A DNA stretch of 64,000 nt from Pseudomonas sp. LRP2-20 (GCF_024349685.1 NZ_AP025944.1:5659001-5723000); one strand, 5' to 3'. Positions 55,680 through 64,000 are shown, counted from the first letter of the stretch. The notes: generated by a model not told the origin, from the sequence alone. A program made the numbers and translations.

Positions 55680-57002
55680 ATGTCGCGCACCACTGCTCCA
55701 CTCTCCGATTCGGCTTGCCGCTCAGCCAAGCCCACCGACCGCGCCTACAAGCTTTTCGACGGCGACGGCCTCTACCTTCTAGTCCAACCCAATGGCCGTA
55801 AAGGCTGGCGTCTCAGGTATGTCAAACCTGATGGACGCGAAGGACTAACCTCGTTCGGCAGCTACCCCGTGGTCGGACTCGCCGATGCGCGCAACAAGCG
55901 CCTAGAGGTCAAACGGATGCTGGCGAAAGGCATCGACCCCATAGAGACCAAACACCAAGCCAAGACGCAGGCTGCAATCAAAGGCCGAACCTTTGAAAGC
56001 GCCGCACTGGACTGGCACAAAGCGATGTCTGCCAAATGGGCTCCAGGCCATGCCAAGACCGTCCTGAGCCGCCTCAAAACCCATGTCTTCCCGCTGATCG
56101 GCGCTCGCTCTATTGTCGATCTGGACACCCATGACCTGATGCAACCTCTGGAAGCGATCCAGAAGCGTGGCACGATTGACGTCGCTTTAAGGGTACAAAA
56201 CTACCTGCAAAGCATCATGCGCGAGGCGAAACGTGCTCGACAGATCGCGGCAAACCCTGCCTCCGACCTTGAAGGTTTGATCAAAGCCCCGAGGGTTGTT
56301 CACCGCCCAGCGTTACCCTTATCGCGCCTGCCTGAATTGCAGGAGCGCATTGAGGGTTATAACGGCCGCGTACTTACCCGGCTGACGGCCATGCTCTCGC
56401 TGCATGTGTTTGTCCGCTCCAGTGAACTGCGCTTTGCCCGTTGGAACGAATTTGACCTCAAGCGCGGCACCTGGGAGATTCCCGACACCCGTCCCGCGTT
56501 GGACGGCGTCCCCTTTTCCACAAGGGGTACAAAAATGGCCGGGGATATCCATCTTGTACCCTTATCGCCGCAAGCCGTGGCCCTGCTTGAACAGATCCAC
56601 GTCCTCACCGGTAAATTCGACCTGGTGTTTGCAGGCGATACCAAGCCCTGGAAACCCATGTCTGAAAACACGGTGAACAGCGCGCTTCGAAAGATGGGCT
56701 ACGACACCAAAACCGAGATCTGCGGCCATGGCTTTCGTTCGATGGCCTGCAGCGCACTGATCGAATCAGGATTGTGGTCGGAGACAGCCATTGAACGGCA
56801 GATGAGCCACAAGGAACGCAACAACGTCCGCGCCGCTTACATTCACAAGGCAGAGTTCATCGAGGAGCGCAGGCTAATCATGAACTGGTGGAGTCGGTAT
56901 CTGGAGGCCAACCGGCAGGAGCATGTCACTCCACACGAATTCGCCAATCAGACCGGAGCGAACGTCACTCGCCTAAAAGCAAAACGTGGCGCAATTGAGT
57001 AA
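55680..57002 (+). CDS. P4-type tyrosine integrase at tRNA-Thr
   Basis: A 440-aa integrase with the N-terminal arm-binding DUF4102 domain (KPTDRAYKLFDGDGLYLLVQPNGRKGWRLRYVKPDG). A core-binding domain and a C-terminal catalytic domain follow: Arg in VRSSELRFARWNEF, HxxR in CGHGFRSMA, then MSHKE and Tyr in AAYIHKAEF. It would insert or excise the island at the tRNA 3' end. The other attachment site is not in the window. Confidence 0.95.
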   Translation: MSRTTAPLSDSACRSAKPTDRAYKLFDGDGLYLLVQPNGRKGWRLRYVKPDGREGLTSFGSYPVVGLADARNKRLEVKRMLAKGIDPIETKHQAKTQAAIKGRTFESAALDWHKAMSAKWAPGHAKTVLSRLKTHVFPLIGARSIVDLDTHDLMQPLEAIQKRGTIDVALRVQNYLQSIMREAKRARQIAANPASDLEGLIKAPRVVHRPALPLSRLPELQERIEGYNGRVLTRLTAMLSLHVFVRSSELRFARWNEFDLKRGTWEIPDTRPALDGVPFSTRGTKMAGDIHLVPLSPQAVALLEQIHVLTGKFDLVFAGDTKPWKPMSENTVNSALRKMGYDTKTEICGHGFRSMACSALIESGLWSETAIERQMSHKERNNVRAAYIHKAEFIEERRLIMNWWSRYLEANRQEHVTPHEFANQTGANVTRLKAKRGAIE

Positions 57003-57907
57003 GCGCCCAGCCTTCATATCTCAGTGATCCGCTTGTCCACGCGGGTCCATCCAAGCGGGGCTGCAAAGCCGCCCTGCTTGGATGGACCTCACTTAAAAAT
57101 CTAAAGCCCACGCAACTATCTGTGGAAAACCACTGATTTCCACCGGTGGATAATTTCATCCACAGCCGCAGAATTCCCGAAAATTCGAGCCTTGACCCAA
57201 ATTATCCACAGGCGTAGAAAAGATCGGGCAAAGCGCTGTCGTTGACAGCAACCCAGGTAGCCAGAACCTTTAAGGCTACGCCACGCGGTGGTGGTTCTCC
57301 CAAAGTGCGATTAGCGTCCGGCGGCTCGCACGATCACAGCGATGTGATGGATGCCTACTTTTACCAGTGTGCCCACTGCGGCAACTCATCCCCTTTCATA
57401 GCTGCCCTGCAGCAACCTATCCGCTTGGCCATTCCTGTGCGCCAACCTGCGCCCGTCTCTTTCTCCCGGAAAGAGACGGGCGCTCCTACCGCTGCTGCAG
57501 CCCAACTCGTACAAGGCTTTGCGGCATTCCCCCTCGTGACAATCGGCGTGACAAACACCGAAGTCACCAGCAACAGCGATGCAGATGATGGTGCCGCAGC
57601 CAAAGGAATGGACTGCACCTGACTGACAGTCAGGCATGCCCCGGTCATCGCATCACTGCTTTTACCTGACTCAGGATCTCGCGGCGTTGGTTTCGTCAGC
57701 CGATGCAGCCCCCACCCGCCCACTTCCTCGGAAGTGTTCAGGAGGCCAGGTCATGAGGTGCCCAAGCTCCCGGTCGTAAAGAGCCGCCAGTCCCGCGTTA
57801 GTGGACATCCCCACAGGTCGCAGGGGCCTTGATCCCTGATAACACTCAGCATTCTTGGCGGGATGACGTGGGGCGAGGACTGGAGAGCTGAACATGAGGT
57901 GACCGAT
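57003..57907. other. Long non-coding stretch in the island with hairpin and DnaA-like boxes
   Basis: No convincing gene is visible. A perfect 13-bp inverted repeat (GGTCCATCCAAGC / GCTTGGATGGACC) lies at 57045-57089. DnaA-box-like sequences are at 57145 (GGTGGATAA), 57156 (TCATCCACA) and 57202 (perfect TTATCCACA). An open frame from a TTG at 57242 to 57622 contains CAHCG but has a poor start and atypical composition, so I leave it as doubtful. Confidence 0.5.
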
Positions 57908-58888
57908 ATGGCATTGGTGGGTAGACGCGATGGCCGTAATTTCGGCTACGGCAGGCAGTTGAGCTACGCGGGGCCGCAAGCGCTGAAAGACATGTTTGGC
58001 GGTGGCCACTACGGCACGGTCAAGGCGCACAGTGATCGGTGGCAGGCATTCGTGAAGTGGTGCCGCTCCGAACAGGGGCCCGGTATCAATGATGCGCGGC
58101 AGATTGATCGGAAAGTGTTGGCCGACTATGCGGCGTATCTGCGCGACGTGGTTGGGCGCGGTGACCTTGCTGTCAGCACCGCACAAAACCGCCTATCCAG
58201 TGTTAACAGGACCATGGCAGCGCTTCGCGGTGATCAATGCGTGAAATTGCCAAGCCCGAGCAAGGCATTGGGTGTGCAGCGCACCGGAGTTCGCCAGTCG
58301 ATGCCACAGGGCCAAAACCGTGAACAGGTCAAGCAGATCATCAATGCGCTTTGCAGCCAACATCAGCTACGAGCCGCCGCGATCGTCCTGTTGGCGCGAG
58401 CCACCGGCATGCGTTTGCGTGAGGCCATCCTAGCTGACCTGCCACGGCTGAGCCGTGAGGCTGAAGACCTAGGCAGGATCAACATCCAGGACGGCACCAA
58501 AGGTGGCCGCGCTGGCGCCTCGGCGCCACGTTGGATTGCGGTGAACGACAATGTTCGAAGTGCTCTTGAGTTTGCACGGCAAGTGTCGCCTGCAAGTAGC
58601 CGCAACCTGATTGCGCCACACGAAAGCTACCTGAGTCTTCTGCAAGAAAGCATCCGCCCGGCGCGGGACATCCTGAATGAACACAACCTCAAGGGCTTCC
58701 ATGAGCTACGAGCGGCGTACGCATGTGAACGCTATGAGCAAATCACCCAACACCCTGCGCCTATCAACGGCGGCGTATGTTGCCAGGCGGATAGGAACCT
58801 AGATCGTGAGGCCCGAAGGCAAATCAGCTATGAGTTGGGGCACGGTCGAATCGATGTGGTCGCTTCCTACATTGGAGGGCTGGGATGA
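57908..58888 (+). CDS. Integrase-domain protein (second tyrosine recombinase)
   Basis: A 326-aa recombinase of the Phage_int_SAM_2/Integrase_1 type. The N-terminal core-binding part is KAHSDRWQAFVKWC...YAAYLRDVVGRGDLAVSTAQNRLSSVN. Catalytic motifs are Arg in GMRLREAIL, HxLR in FHELRAAYA, and the GH...Y block ELGHGRIDVVASYIG. The start at 57908 has GAGGTGA upstream. It overlaps the next small gene by 4 bp. Confidence 0.88.
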   Translation: MALVGRRDGRNFGYGRQLSYAGPQALKDMFGGGHYGTVKAHSDRWQAFVKWCRSEQGPGINDARQIDRKVLADYAAYLRDVVGRGDLAVSTAQNRLSSVNRTMAALRGDQCVKLPSPSKALGVQRTGVRQSMPQGQNREQVKQIINALCSQHQLRAAAIVLLARATGMRLREAILADLPRLSREAEDLGRINIQDGTKGGRAGASAPRWIAVNDNVRSALEFARQVSPASSRNLIAPHESYLSLLQESIRPARDILNEHNLKGFHELRAAYACERYEQITQHPAPINGGVCCQADRNLDREARRQISYELGHGRIDVVASYIGGLG

Positions 58889-59160
58889 GCAAGCCATTCG
58901 ATATGGAGATTTTCTTGGCAGGGGTACTGACTGGTTCGCATGCTACGCGGCAACGTCATTTGAGGCAGGCGAAGACCATCCAGCATGAAATTGCAAAGCG
59001 CTGGCAGCGAGCGACCCCCTGGGCATGGCAGCGAAAGCATTTAGTTTGGTTTCTTGAACATTATCTCGCCGGCCGAAATGATACGACGCGATATTACTAT
59101 CTACTCACTGTCCGGCTGCTCGCTCGACGTCTAGAAACGTCATGGACTTTCAACCTCTGA
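58885..59160 (+). CDS. Small partner protein of the integrase-domain gene
   Basis: A 91-aa helical, basic protein (SHATRQRHLRQAKTIQHEIAKRWQRATPWAWQRKHLVWFLEHYL) with many Trp/Arg/His. The ATGA overlap with the recombinase gene indicates translational coupling. I do not recognise the family. An accessory DNA-binding or directionality role is a guess from position and charge. Confidence 0.65.
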   Translation: MSKPFDMEIFLAGVLTGSHATRQRHLRQAKTIQHEIAKRWQRATPWAWQRKHLVWFLEHYLAGRNDTTRYYYLLTVRLLARRLETSWTFNL

Positions 59161-59419
59161 GTGGAACCTGATCCTAATAGTCACGACCAGCAATCAGCCC
59201 AAAGCCGACATCCGGCACTGACTGATGACTCTTTCTGGCTCGCGATCACCACACGAATGGGCGTTTACTTCGACAAGCTGCGCTAGCCCGGGGAGCTTGT
59301 CTAGGTTGCAAAATTATTAGTAAAGGGCCCTAATCTCCACACGTGCAATCCTTTAGCCATCATTAGTGATCTGCAGTGCTACTCCTGCTTGGTCCTTCAC
59401 AAGACGGCCCATTTACAGC
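59161..59419. other. AT-richer gap before the four-gene operon
   Basis: A 259-bp stretch without a gene. The segment near 59305-59335 (AAAATTATTAGTAAAGG) is AT-rich and is the likely promoter area of the downstream operon. No exact -35/-10 pair stands out. Confidence 0.4.
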
Positions 59420-60529
59420 ATGACAAGAGACCCGCTAGAAATGAGCATCTCTGCGATTCAACCAGTAGTGGCTACTTTGCCGAATGCTGCGAATCTCGTG
59501 GCGTTCTACCTAAGTTGTGACCGTGCGCTCGGACTGCTGAATCCCCAGCACCTACCTGCCCACGTCATGGCGGCGCTTCAGGGTCACAGCATTCATATGT
59601 CGACAGCAATCCTTTCGAATGCTGTCGGTACATATCTGCTGCAAGCGATCGCTGCGGGTAAGGTAAGGACATTGCCCCAATTGGCCTTCGAAGGCGAACT
59701 ACGGGAGGGCACTCCGTTCATCTATAACGGTCATTTCACCGGCTACGGCTTCGGGGCTGCCAACAAGACCTCTGAGCTGCGTCTCACAGCGAAGCTTGAC
59801 GAACCGCTTGCCGGCAAGAAACTCTCCTTCGAGTTTTCCAAGAACGGACTGGTGAATGCCACCGCGTACACCCGCATGTCTGGCTCGACGCGCCTGTTCG
59901 CGTTTGGCTACATCTCGGAGATTGACGACACCACCATCCGCGCCGTTCCTTATGTCGTGGGGGACTTAGTTGCAAACAACCACATGATGGCCTCACCGGT
60001 CGTGCCGACCCTTGAATTACGCCCTCAGGAAATCAAGCAGTTCCAGGAAATGGACGAGACTTGGTTTCCTTCCAAGGCCGAGTTCCAGCGCATGACCATG
60101 GTCCCTGAACTAACAGTCAAAGAACTGATCTGTCAACTGCTTGGCGAACATTCAGTGCCCAGCGATTGGGGCGGAGAGGAATGCGATGTACTGTCAGCCA
60201 ATTTGCTCGTTGATGGCAACCGTCACACAGGTGCGTTCTTGCTTAAGGGGCCAGCGCGGTTTCACCCAATGAAGCCAACCGACCTTGGAAAAAATGGCGA
60301 CCAACTCTATCGTCTCTTCAACATTCCTGCGCAGATCTACGTAATCCAACATTGCCATAGTATTGGTGCCGCTGTCCGCAAACAGGCAGAAGCGTTTGCT
60401 CTCGCACGCAATTTTATTGCTCCCTGCAAGATAGTGTTCATAGACGGCCTAACAACAGCACGCTTGCTGCGGGCTCACGGGCATTGGCCGGAAGCAAAGA
60501 TCACTTCGAGAAAAGGCAAAATGGTATGA
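59420..60529 (+). CDS. Uncharacterised protein, first gene of an ABC-three-component-like operon
   Basis: Protein of 369 aa (362 if the in-frame ATG at 59441 is used; neither has a strong ribosome-binding site). The N-terminal half is beta-rich (EGELREGTPFIYNGHFTGYGFG; LTAKLDEPLAGKKLSFEFS). The C-terminal third has GGEECDVLSANLLVDGNRHTGAFLLKGPARFHP and GDQLYRLFNIPAQIYVIQHCHSI. That segment resembles the D...xxK core of restriction-endonuclease-like folds, but the residue two before the Lys is Leu, so catalytic activity is uncertain. It overlaps the next gene by 4 bp. Confidence 0.7.
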   Translation: MTRDPLEMSISAIQPVVATLPNAANLVAFYLSCDRALGLLNPQHLPAHVMAALQGHSIHMSTAILSNAVGTYLLQAIAAGKVRTLPQLAFEGELREGTPFIYNGHFTGYGFGAANKTSELRLTAKLDEPLAGKKLSFEFSKNGLVNATAYTRMSGSTRLFAFGYISEIDDTTIRAVPYVVGDLVANNHMMASPVVPTLELRPQEIKQFQEMDETWFPSKAEFQRMTMVPELTVKELICQLLGEHSVPSDWGGEECDVLSANLLVDGNRHTGAFLLKGPARFHPMKPTDLGKNGDQLYRLFNIPAQIYVIQHCHSIGAAVRKQAEAFALARNFIAPCKIVFIDGLTTARLLRAHGHWPEAKITSRKGKMV

Positions 60530-61155
60530 CGGCTCGGTCCCCCCATCGCGACGCTCTGCGAATTCTGTTCATCTTAAGGGCAGGAGGTAGGCCCGTTGAA
60601 CCACCAACGGCAGGGCAGGCGCTCATTTTCAAAGGCGAAGCACGCCTGCAAGCGTTCGACTTTTGGATGCGAAATCCAGACTACCTTGCGGCTGAGCTGC
60701 TTGATTTGTTCGCAGAGACACAGGACAAAAGCTACTGTGAAGCAGCTCAGACGATCCTAGGCGCCGAGGAGCCTGATCTCCGTCGTGTTCCGATGGTTCG
60801 TTATTTCTTTGGCGCATACGAACGCCTGGATGATGCCTTGTCGTTACTCAGGTCTCGCGACCTAGTTCGCATCACCGGCACCAAAGGAGCAAATAACAAG
60901 GTATTGGAGACAGACTTCATTCTCACGGAGACCGGCTTTAACACCTGTTCAACAGCAGTGTCGCTAGAGCCAATCCTTCAATGGTACGCAGATAGAGCCG
61001 AGTTGGTAGCCAAGGTCGCCGGTACCATGGGGGGAACAGCTTTGAAGCAAAAACAGTATCAGCGCGCGAGCTACGCAGAGACCAAATTGGGCGGGATTAT
61101 TCCTGCTATCACTGAAGATGTGCGAGTTCGTCTAACGCAGCTGCAATCCAACTAG
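60526..61155 (+). CDS. Small middle-component protein of the operon
   Basis: A 209-aa, mainly helical protein: ARSPHRDALRILFILRAGG..., AFDFWMRNPDYLAAELLDLFAETQ and VRYFFGAYERLDDALSLLRSRDLVRIT, then a winged-helix-like segment (VLETDFILTETGF). Such small winged-helix middle components bridge effector and ATPase in ABC-three-component systems. That role is inferred from size, position and predicted fold. The ATG is fixed by the ATGA overlap with the previous gene. Confidence 0.7.
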   Translation: MTARSPHRDALRILFILRAGGRPVEPPTAGQALIFKGEARLQAFDFWMRNPDYLAAELLDLFAETQDKSYCEAAQTILGAEEPDLRRVPMVRYFFGAYERLDDALSLLRSRDLVRITGTKGANNKVLETDFILTETGFNTCSTAVSLEPILQWYADRAELVAKVAGTMGGTALKQKQYQRASYAETKLGGIIPAITEDVRVRLTQLQSN

Positions 61156-61168
61156 TGAAGGGATAAAG

Positions 61169-63136
61169 ATGGCGCAACCCAAGGAAGAATGGCTGCAAGC
61201 AATATCCACGAGGGCGAAGGTGGAGGCTTCCGCAGTTGAGCGAGTACTTTCTGCTCACCGAATTCAACCATCACCTGTACTTGCTCAGCCTCGCAGGCTT
61301 GTTCTGCGAGAGATAGAGTTTTCCGGCGAGAAGGATGGCGTCGCGAACGTCGGCGCTTTCGTATTTTTATGGAATTCCCTCGATCATGGCTTGTGGGCAA
61401 TGCTCTCTGAACACAACCTTCGGGGCAAATCGACCATCATCGAGATCGTTCGATGGATGATAAGAGGGAGACCGTCAAGCAACCTTCAAGACGATGTGCG
61501 ACGATGGGTCCATGCGGTGCGGCTTAGTTTCCTGCTTGACACGGATGAATACGAGATCGTTGCCAAGACTCAGGGTGAGCCTATTGGGAGCCTATACCGT
61601 GTTCGTGCGCCGAGTGCAACCGGAGACGAACCAGGGAGAACCGCTCTGGCCAGCTTTGCCACCGATGGCGAGTTCGAAGCAGTCATGGCGGACTTCTTCA
61701 TGCGCACCTTCTCGATGGACCCGATATCGAGTTGGCGACAGGGAAAAGAGGACGGGGGGCAATCAGTCACACATAGCTGGGTAGCATTCTCAGGCGCCAT
61801 GTTCATCGGCACCAACTACGAAGTACTTCTTGGCGACATGCCAGTTACCGCTGGCATTACATCGCGACTGATGCAGATGTACCTCGGCGTACCATGGGTT
61901 TCAACACTCGCAGCTGCAAAGACCGCGTGCCAGCTAGTTGAGCAAGCTGTCCAAGCTTCCATGCGTAGAAATGAGCAGGGACACGAGGCGGCAAAAGCGC
62001 GCATTGCCAGCATCAGCGCTGAACTAGCAGAGAAACGAGCCGAGCTAACGAAGATTCCAAGCGACGTGGCCCTCCGCAACGCCATTGATGCTGATGCGGC
62101 AGAACTGGCTAATATTCGGCGCCAAGAGCGATCTATGGCCGAATTCACAGAACGCGCCGTTGCCGCGCTTCGAGAGCTAACCAGCGCCCACCAGGAGGAT
62201 CGGCGAGACCTCCAAACGCACATTGATTCCATGTCCGCAACGGCAGTGTTTCGTCGCCTGGAACCGAAGTGTTGTCCTCGCTGCGATCAGACGATTTCCA
62301 AGGCAAAGAAAGAGCTTGAGAACTCTACACGCTCATGCTCTGTCTGCAGTGAGTCGATCACGAGCTCCGAAGATGGTGAAGCGATCAAGACCGAATTGCA
62401 GGACCGTGTTTCGGCGTCCAAGGCCGCAATGGCACTTGCCTCGACTAAAAAGGAAGACGCAGAAAGGGAATTGGCAGGCCTTCGGGGAAAAGTTGATCTC
62501 CTCCATAGTCGCATTGAGTCAGCTACCAAGGAGCTAGGTTCCGCAGTGCGGCGGCAAGAGGTCGCAATGTCCGTAGCGGTCTTGGAAGGTAGACTAGAAG
62601 AAGCTTCGATAAGACCAGCTGCGCTGGCTGACGACCGAAGCGACGAGCTAACAATTCTGTCTGCTGTCGTGACAGAAACCGAGGCTCGAGTTAAGGCAGT
62701 GCGCGACGGATTGCTCACCGATGTGTCTGCACGTCTGGTCGAATACGCCAAAGCCTTCGGAATGGAGAACTTGTCTGAAGCGTCATTGAAGGGAAATGCG
62801 GCTCTGTCATTGGTCAAAGGGGGGGTGCCCACGAGCTACAGCAAGGTAACGGAGGGTGAGAAGCTGCGTCTTAAGGTAGCGGCTGTTCTTGCGATGGTTG
62901 AAATTGCTGAAGAGCGGGGTATTGGCCGGCATCCAGGGCTGCTCATGATCGATTCCCCTGCGGCTCAAGAGGTATCTCCTGTCGACGTGGATCACCTTAT
63001 CGCAGGTCTTCATACAGTCTCCACCAAGCTCCCGCATTTCCAGGTGTTTGTTGCGGGTATCTCATCCAAGGCATTAACAAACCACATCCCGAAAGCAAAT
63101 CGCCGTGAGGTTGCCGGCAACGCCTTCCTTTGGTGA
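61169..63136 (+). CDS. SMC/RecF-like coiled-coil ATPase with paired CxxC motifs
   Basis: A 655-aa ABC-type ATPase. The N-terminal half-head (about 45-240) has a P-loop at 81-89 (EHNLRGKST; the usual first Gly is Glu). A long coiled coil at about 255-520 is interrupted by C369-x2-C372 and C390-x2-C393, a zinc-hook or zinc-ribbon-like tip. The C-terminal half-head carries the ABC signature region VTEGEKLRLKVA (560-571) and Walker B LLMIDSP (591-597). It resembles DUF3732/LmuB-type ATPases of defence operons. AAGGGAT precedes the ATG. Confidence 0.85.
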   Translation: MAQPKEEWLQAISTRAKVEASAVERVLSAHRIQPSPVLAQPRRLVLREIEFSGEKDGVANVGAFVFLWNSLDHGLWAMLSEHNLRGKSTIIEIVRWMIRGRPSSNLQDDVRRWVHAVRLSFLLDTDEYEIVAKTQGEPIGSLYRVRAPSATGDEPGRTALASFATDGEFEAVMADFFMRTFSMDPISSWRQGKEDGGQSVTHSWVAFSGAMFIGTNYEVLLGDMPVTAGITSRLMQMYLGVPWVSTLAAAKTACQLVEQAVQASMRRNEQGHEAAKARIASISAELAEKRAELTKIPSDVALRNAIDADAAELANIRRQERSMAEFTERAVAALRELTSAHQEDRRDLQTHIDSMSATAVFRRLEPKCCPRCDQTISKAKKELENSTRSCSVCSESITSSEDGEAIKTELQDRVSASKAAMALASTKKEDAERELAGLRGKVDLLHSRIESATKELGSAVRRQEVAMSVAVLEGRLEEASIRPAALADDRSDELTILSAVVTETEARVKAVRDGLLTDVSARLVEYAKAFGMENLSEASLKGNAALSLVKGGVPTSYSKVTEGEKLRLKVAAVLAMVEIAEERGIGRHPGLLMIDSPAAQEVSPVDVDHLIAGLHTVSTKLPHFQVFVAGISSKALTNHIPKANRREVAGNAFLW

Positions 63137-63141
63137 CAAAC

Positions 63142-64000
63142 ATGCATCCTATTGAGGCCGAGCTCCTCGAAGTAGTGAAAAGCGGGCGAGACTGGCAGTT
63201 GGAAGATCTTGGCGGAATCACAAAGCTCGCGCCGGCAGCACGATTGATCGGCAGCACGCCCATGATGCCCGAGTTGCTTCAACCGCTTGTATTGGGATGG
63301 AACAATGCCACGGCGGGTGATCGAGACGCGTACAGGGGTGTACTGCGCGATCTACTGGAGGTCGCGACAATAGACTTCGTGCTCATTGAAGCGGTCGATA
63401 TCCTGGAACATCATCGGCCACTACCGGATGACGGAGATGAGTGCTGTTTCATGCTCTTCTTGGCTAAGGCTGCAACTGGCAGCCATTCGCTATCTGGACT
63501 ATCGCGCGGCGCCGCACTCGATGGTGCGTTTCGATGGGCTTGTGACAATAGGCGCTGGCAGCTTCGCTTACTTGATTTCTTCCTCGGCCTCACACCAGGC
63601 GATGATACGGAGTTCCTGCGACGGGCAGCGAAGATTGTAGGCGTCGCTTTTTCGCATTGGCGCGACAAGGAGTTGGTCGAGGTTCTACATAAACTCGCTC
63701 AACGTGACGCGGTTCGGCCTGAGGCTGCTTTCGAATTGGGAATGGCAGCGCTTGCGGAAGCCATGGACAGACCAGGCAGCGATGCAGCAGCCACCGCCTT
63801 TCGGGAAGCCAGAGGCTGGTTTGATGAGTCCAAAGGACTCTCTGAGGACTATCCGGAAGCCAGCCTGTACCTCGATGGGCTTAACCTGCTACTGAGCTTC
63901 CACAGCGGCGCCACAAGCACATCGCTCGGTACCGTGAGCGCCCGGGTTCAACAGCACGCCTTCGAGTTGCATGCTTGGTCGGGAGGCTCCGGCCCTCCGT
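63142..64000 (+). CDS. Fourth gene of the operon, long helical protein, 3' end beyond the window
   Basis: An open frame from ATG 63142, 5 bp after the ATPase stop, with no stop for at least 286 codons. The visible part (MHPIEAELLEVVKSGRDWQLEDLGG...) looks alpha-solenoid-like, with helix pairs such as AAFELGMAALAEAMDRPGSDAAATAF and ARGWFDESKGLSEDYPEASLYLDGL. I do not recognise the family. Close spacing ties it to the ABC-three-component-like genes. Confidence 0.75.
   Translation, partial: MHPIEAELLEVVKSGRDWQLEDLGGITKLAPAARLIGSTPMMPELLQPLVLGWNNATAGDRDAYRGVLRDLLEVATIDFVLIEAVDILEHHRPLPDDGDECCFMLFLAKAATGSHSLSGLSRGAALDGAFRWACDNRRWQLRLLDFFLGLTPGDDTEFLRRAAKIVGVAFSHWRDKELVEVLHKLAQRDAVRPEAAFELGMAALAEAMDRPGSDAAATAFREARGWFDESKGLSEDYPEASLYLDGLNLLLSFHSGATSTSLGTVSARVQQHAFELHAWSGGSGPP

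Noticed and set aside
57242..57622. A 126-aa gene in the island gap
   Set aside because: TTG start without a ribosome-binding site, odd composition and an equally open opposite strand; only a CxHCG stretch speaks for it.
57671..58186. A 171-aa minus-strand frame over the integrase-domain gene
   Set aside because: Antisense shadow of the recombinase, which has catalytic motifs on the plus strand.
62287..62832. A 181-aa Ser-rich minus-strand frame inside the ATPase gene
   Set aside because: Ser/Ala-rich shadow opposite coiled-coil codons.

Overview
The window is a high-GC chromosomal segment of a Pseudomonas of the P. putida group. The evidence is a near-continuous set of recognisable Pseudomonas genes, very strong GC3 bias (hence long antisense shadow frames), and many copies of the P. 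putida-type REP palindrome (core around CGCGGGCAAGCCCGCTCCCAC), usually as inverted pairs between genes.

From 1 to about 35.5 kb the theme is catabolism of choline-derived quaternary amines. L-carnitine becomes glycine betaine through cdhC, cdhA and cdhB, with the solute-binding protein caiX and regulator cdhR. Betaine becomes dimethylglycine (gbcA/gbcB), then sarcosine (dgcA/dgcB with the dedicated electron-transfer flavoprotein etfA/etfB), then glycine (soxB-soxD-soxA, cut by the left edge). Glycine is converted to serine (glyA) and serine to pyruvate (sdaB). cbcX-cbcW-cbcV is the quaternary-amine ABC importer and gbdR the AraC/GATase1-type regulator. A threonine aldolase, two chemoreceptors and an isolated zapA/zapB-like pair lie among these genes. 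An IS256-family element with a 9-bp target duplication sits between gbcA and etfB.

From 35.6 to 55.5 kb is core genome: hisB-hisH-DUF2164-hisA-hisF, an OFA-type MFS carrier, asmA-mutY-yggX, tRNA-Phe, a higBA-like toxin-antitoxin pair, ppk2, an APC-family permease, a polar amino-acid ABC transporter, a methyltransferase, two small Pseudomonas-type DUF proteins, a small lipoprotein and tRNA-Thr.

From 55.5 kb to the right edge is an integrated island beside the 3' end of tRNA-Thr(TGT). It has a P4-type integrase, a second tyrosine recombinase overlapping a 91-aa partner gene, and a tightly packed operon of at least four genes. That operon encodes a protein with a possible nuclease-like C-terminus, a small middle component, an SMC/RecF-like coiled-coil ATPase with paired CxxC motifs, and a long helical protein running off the window. 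It resembles the three-component ABC ATPase (ABC-3C/Lamassu-like) conflict systems, but is not one I can name. No REP element was seen in the island.

The most unexpected non-coding structure lies between gbcA and a divergent cold-shock-like gene (12.85-13.35 kb). It contains four perfect DnaA boxes, and three degenerate repeat modules in each of which a TGATCA motif lies exactly 66 bp upstream of a DnaA-box position. Two putative AraC-type tandem operators (21-bp repeat spacing) are visible, one between sdaB and cbcX and one between cdhR and caiX.
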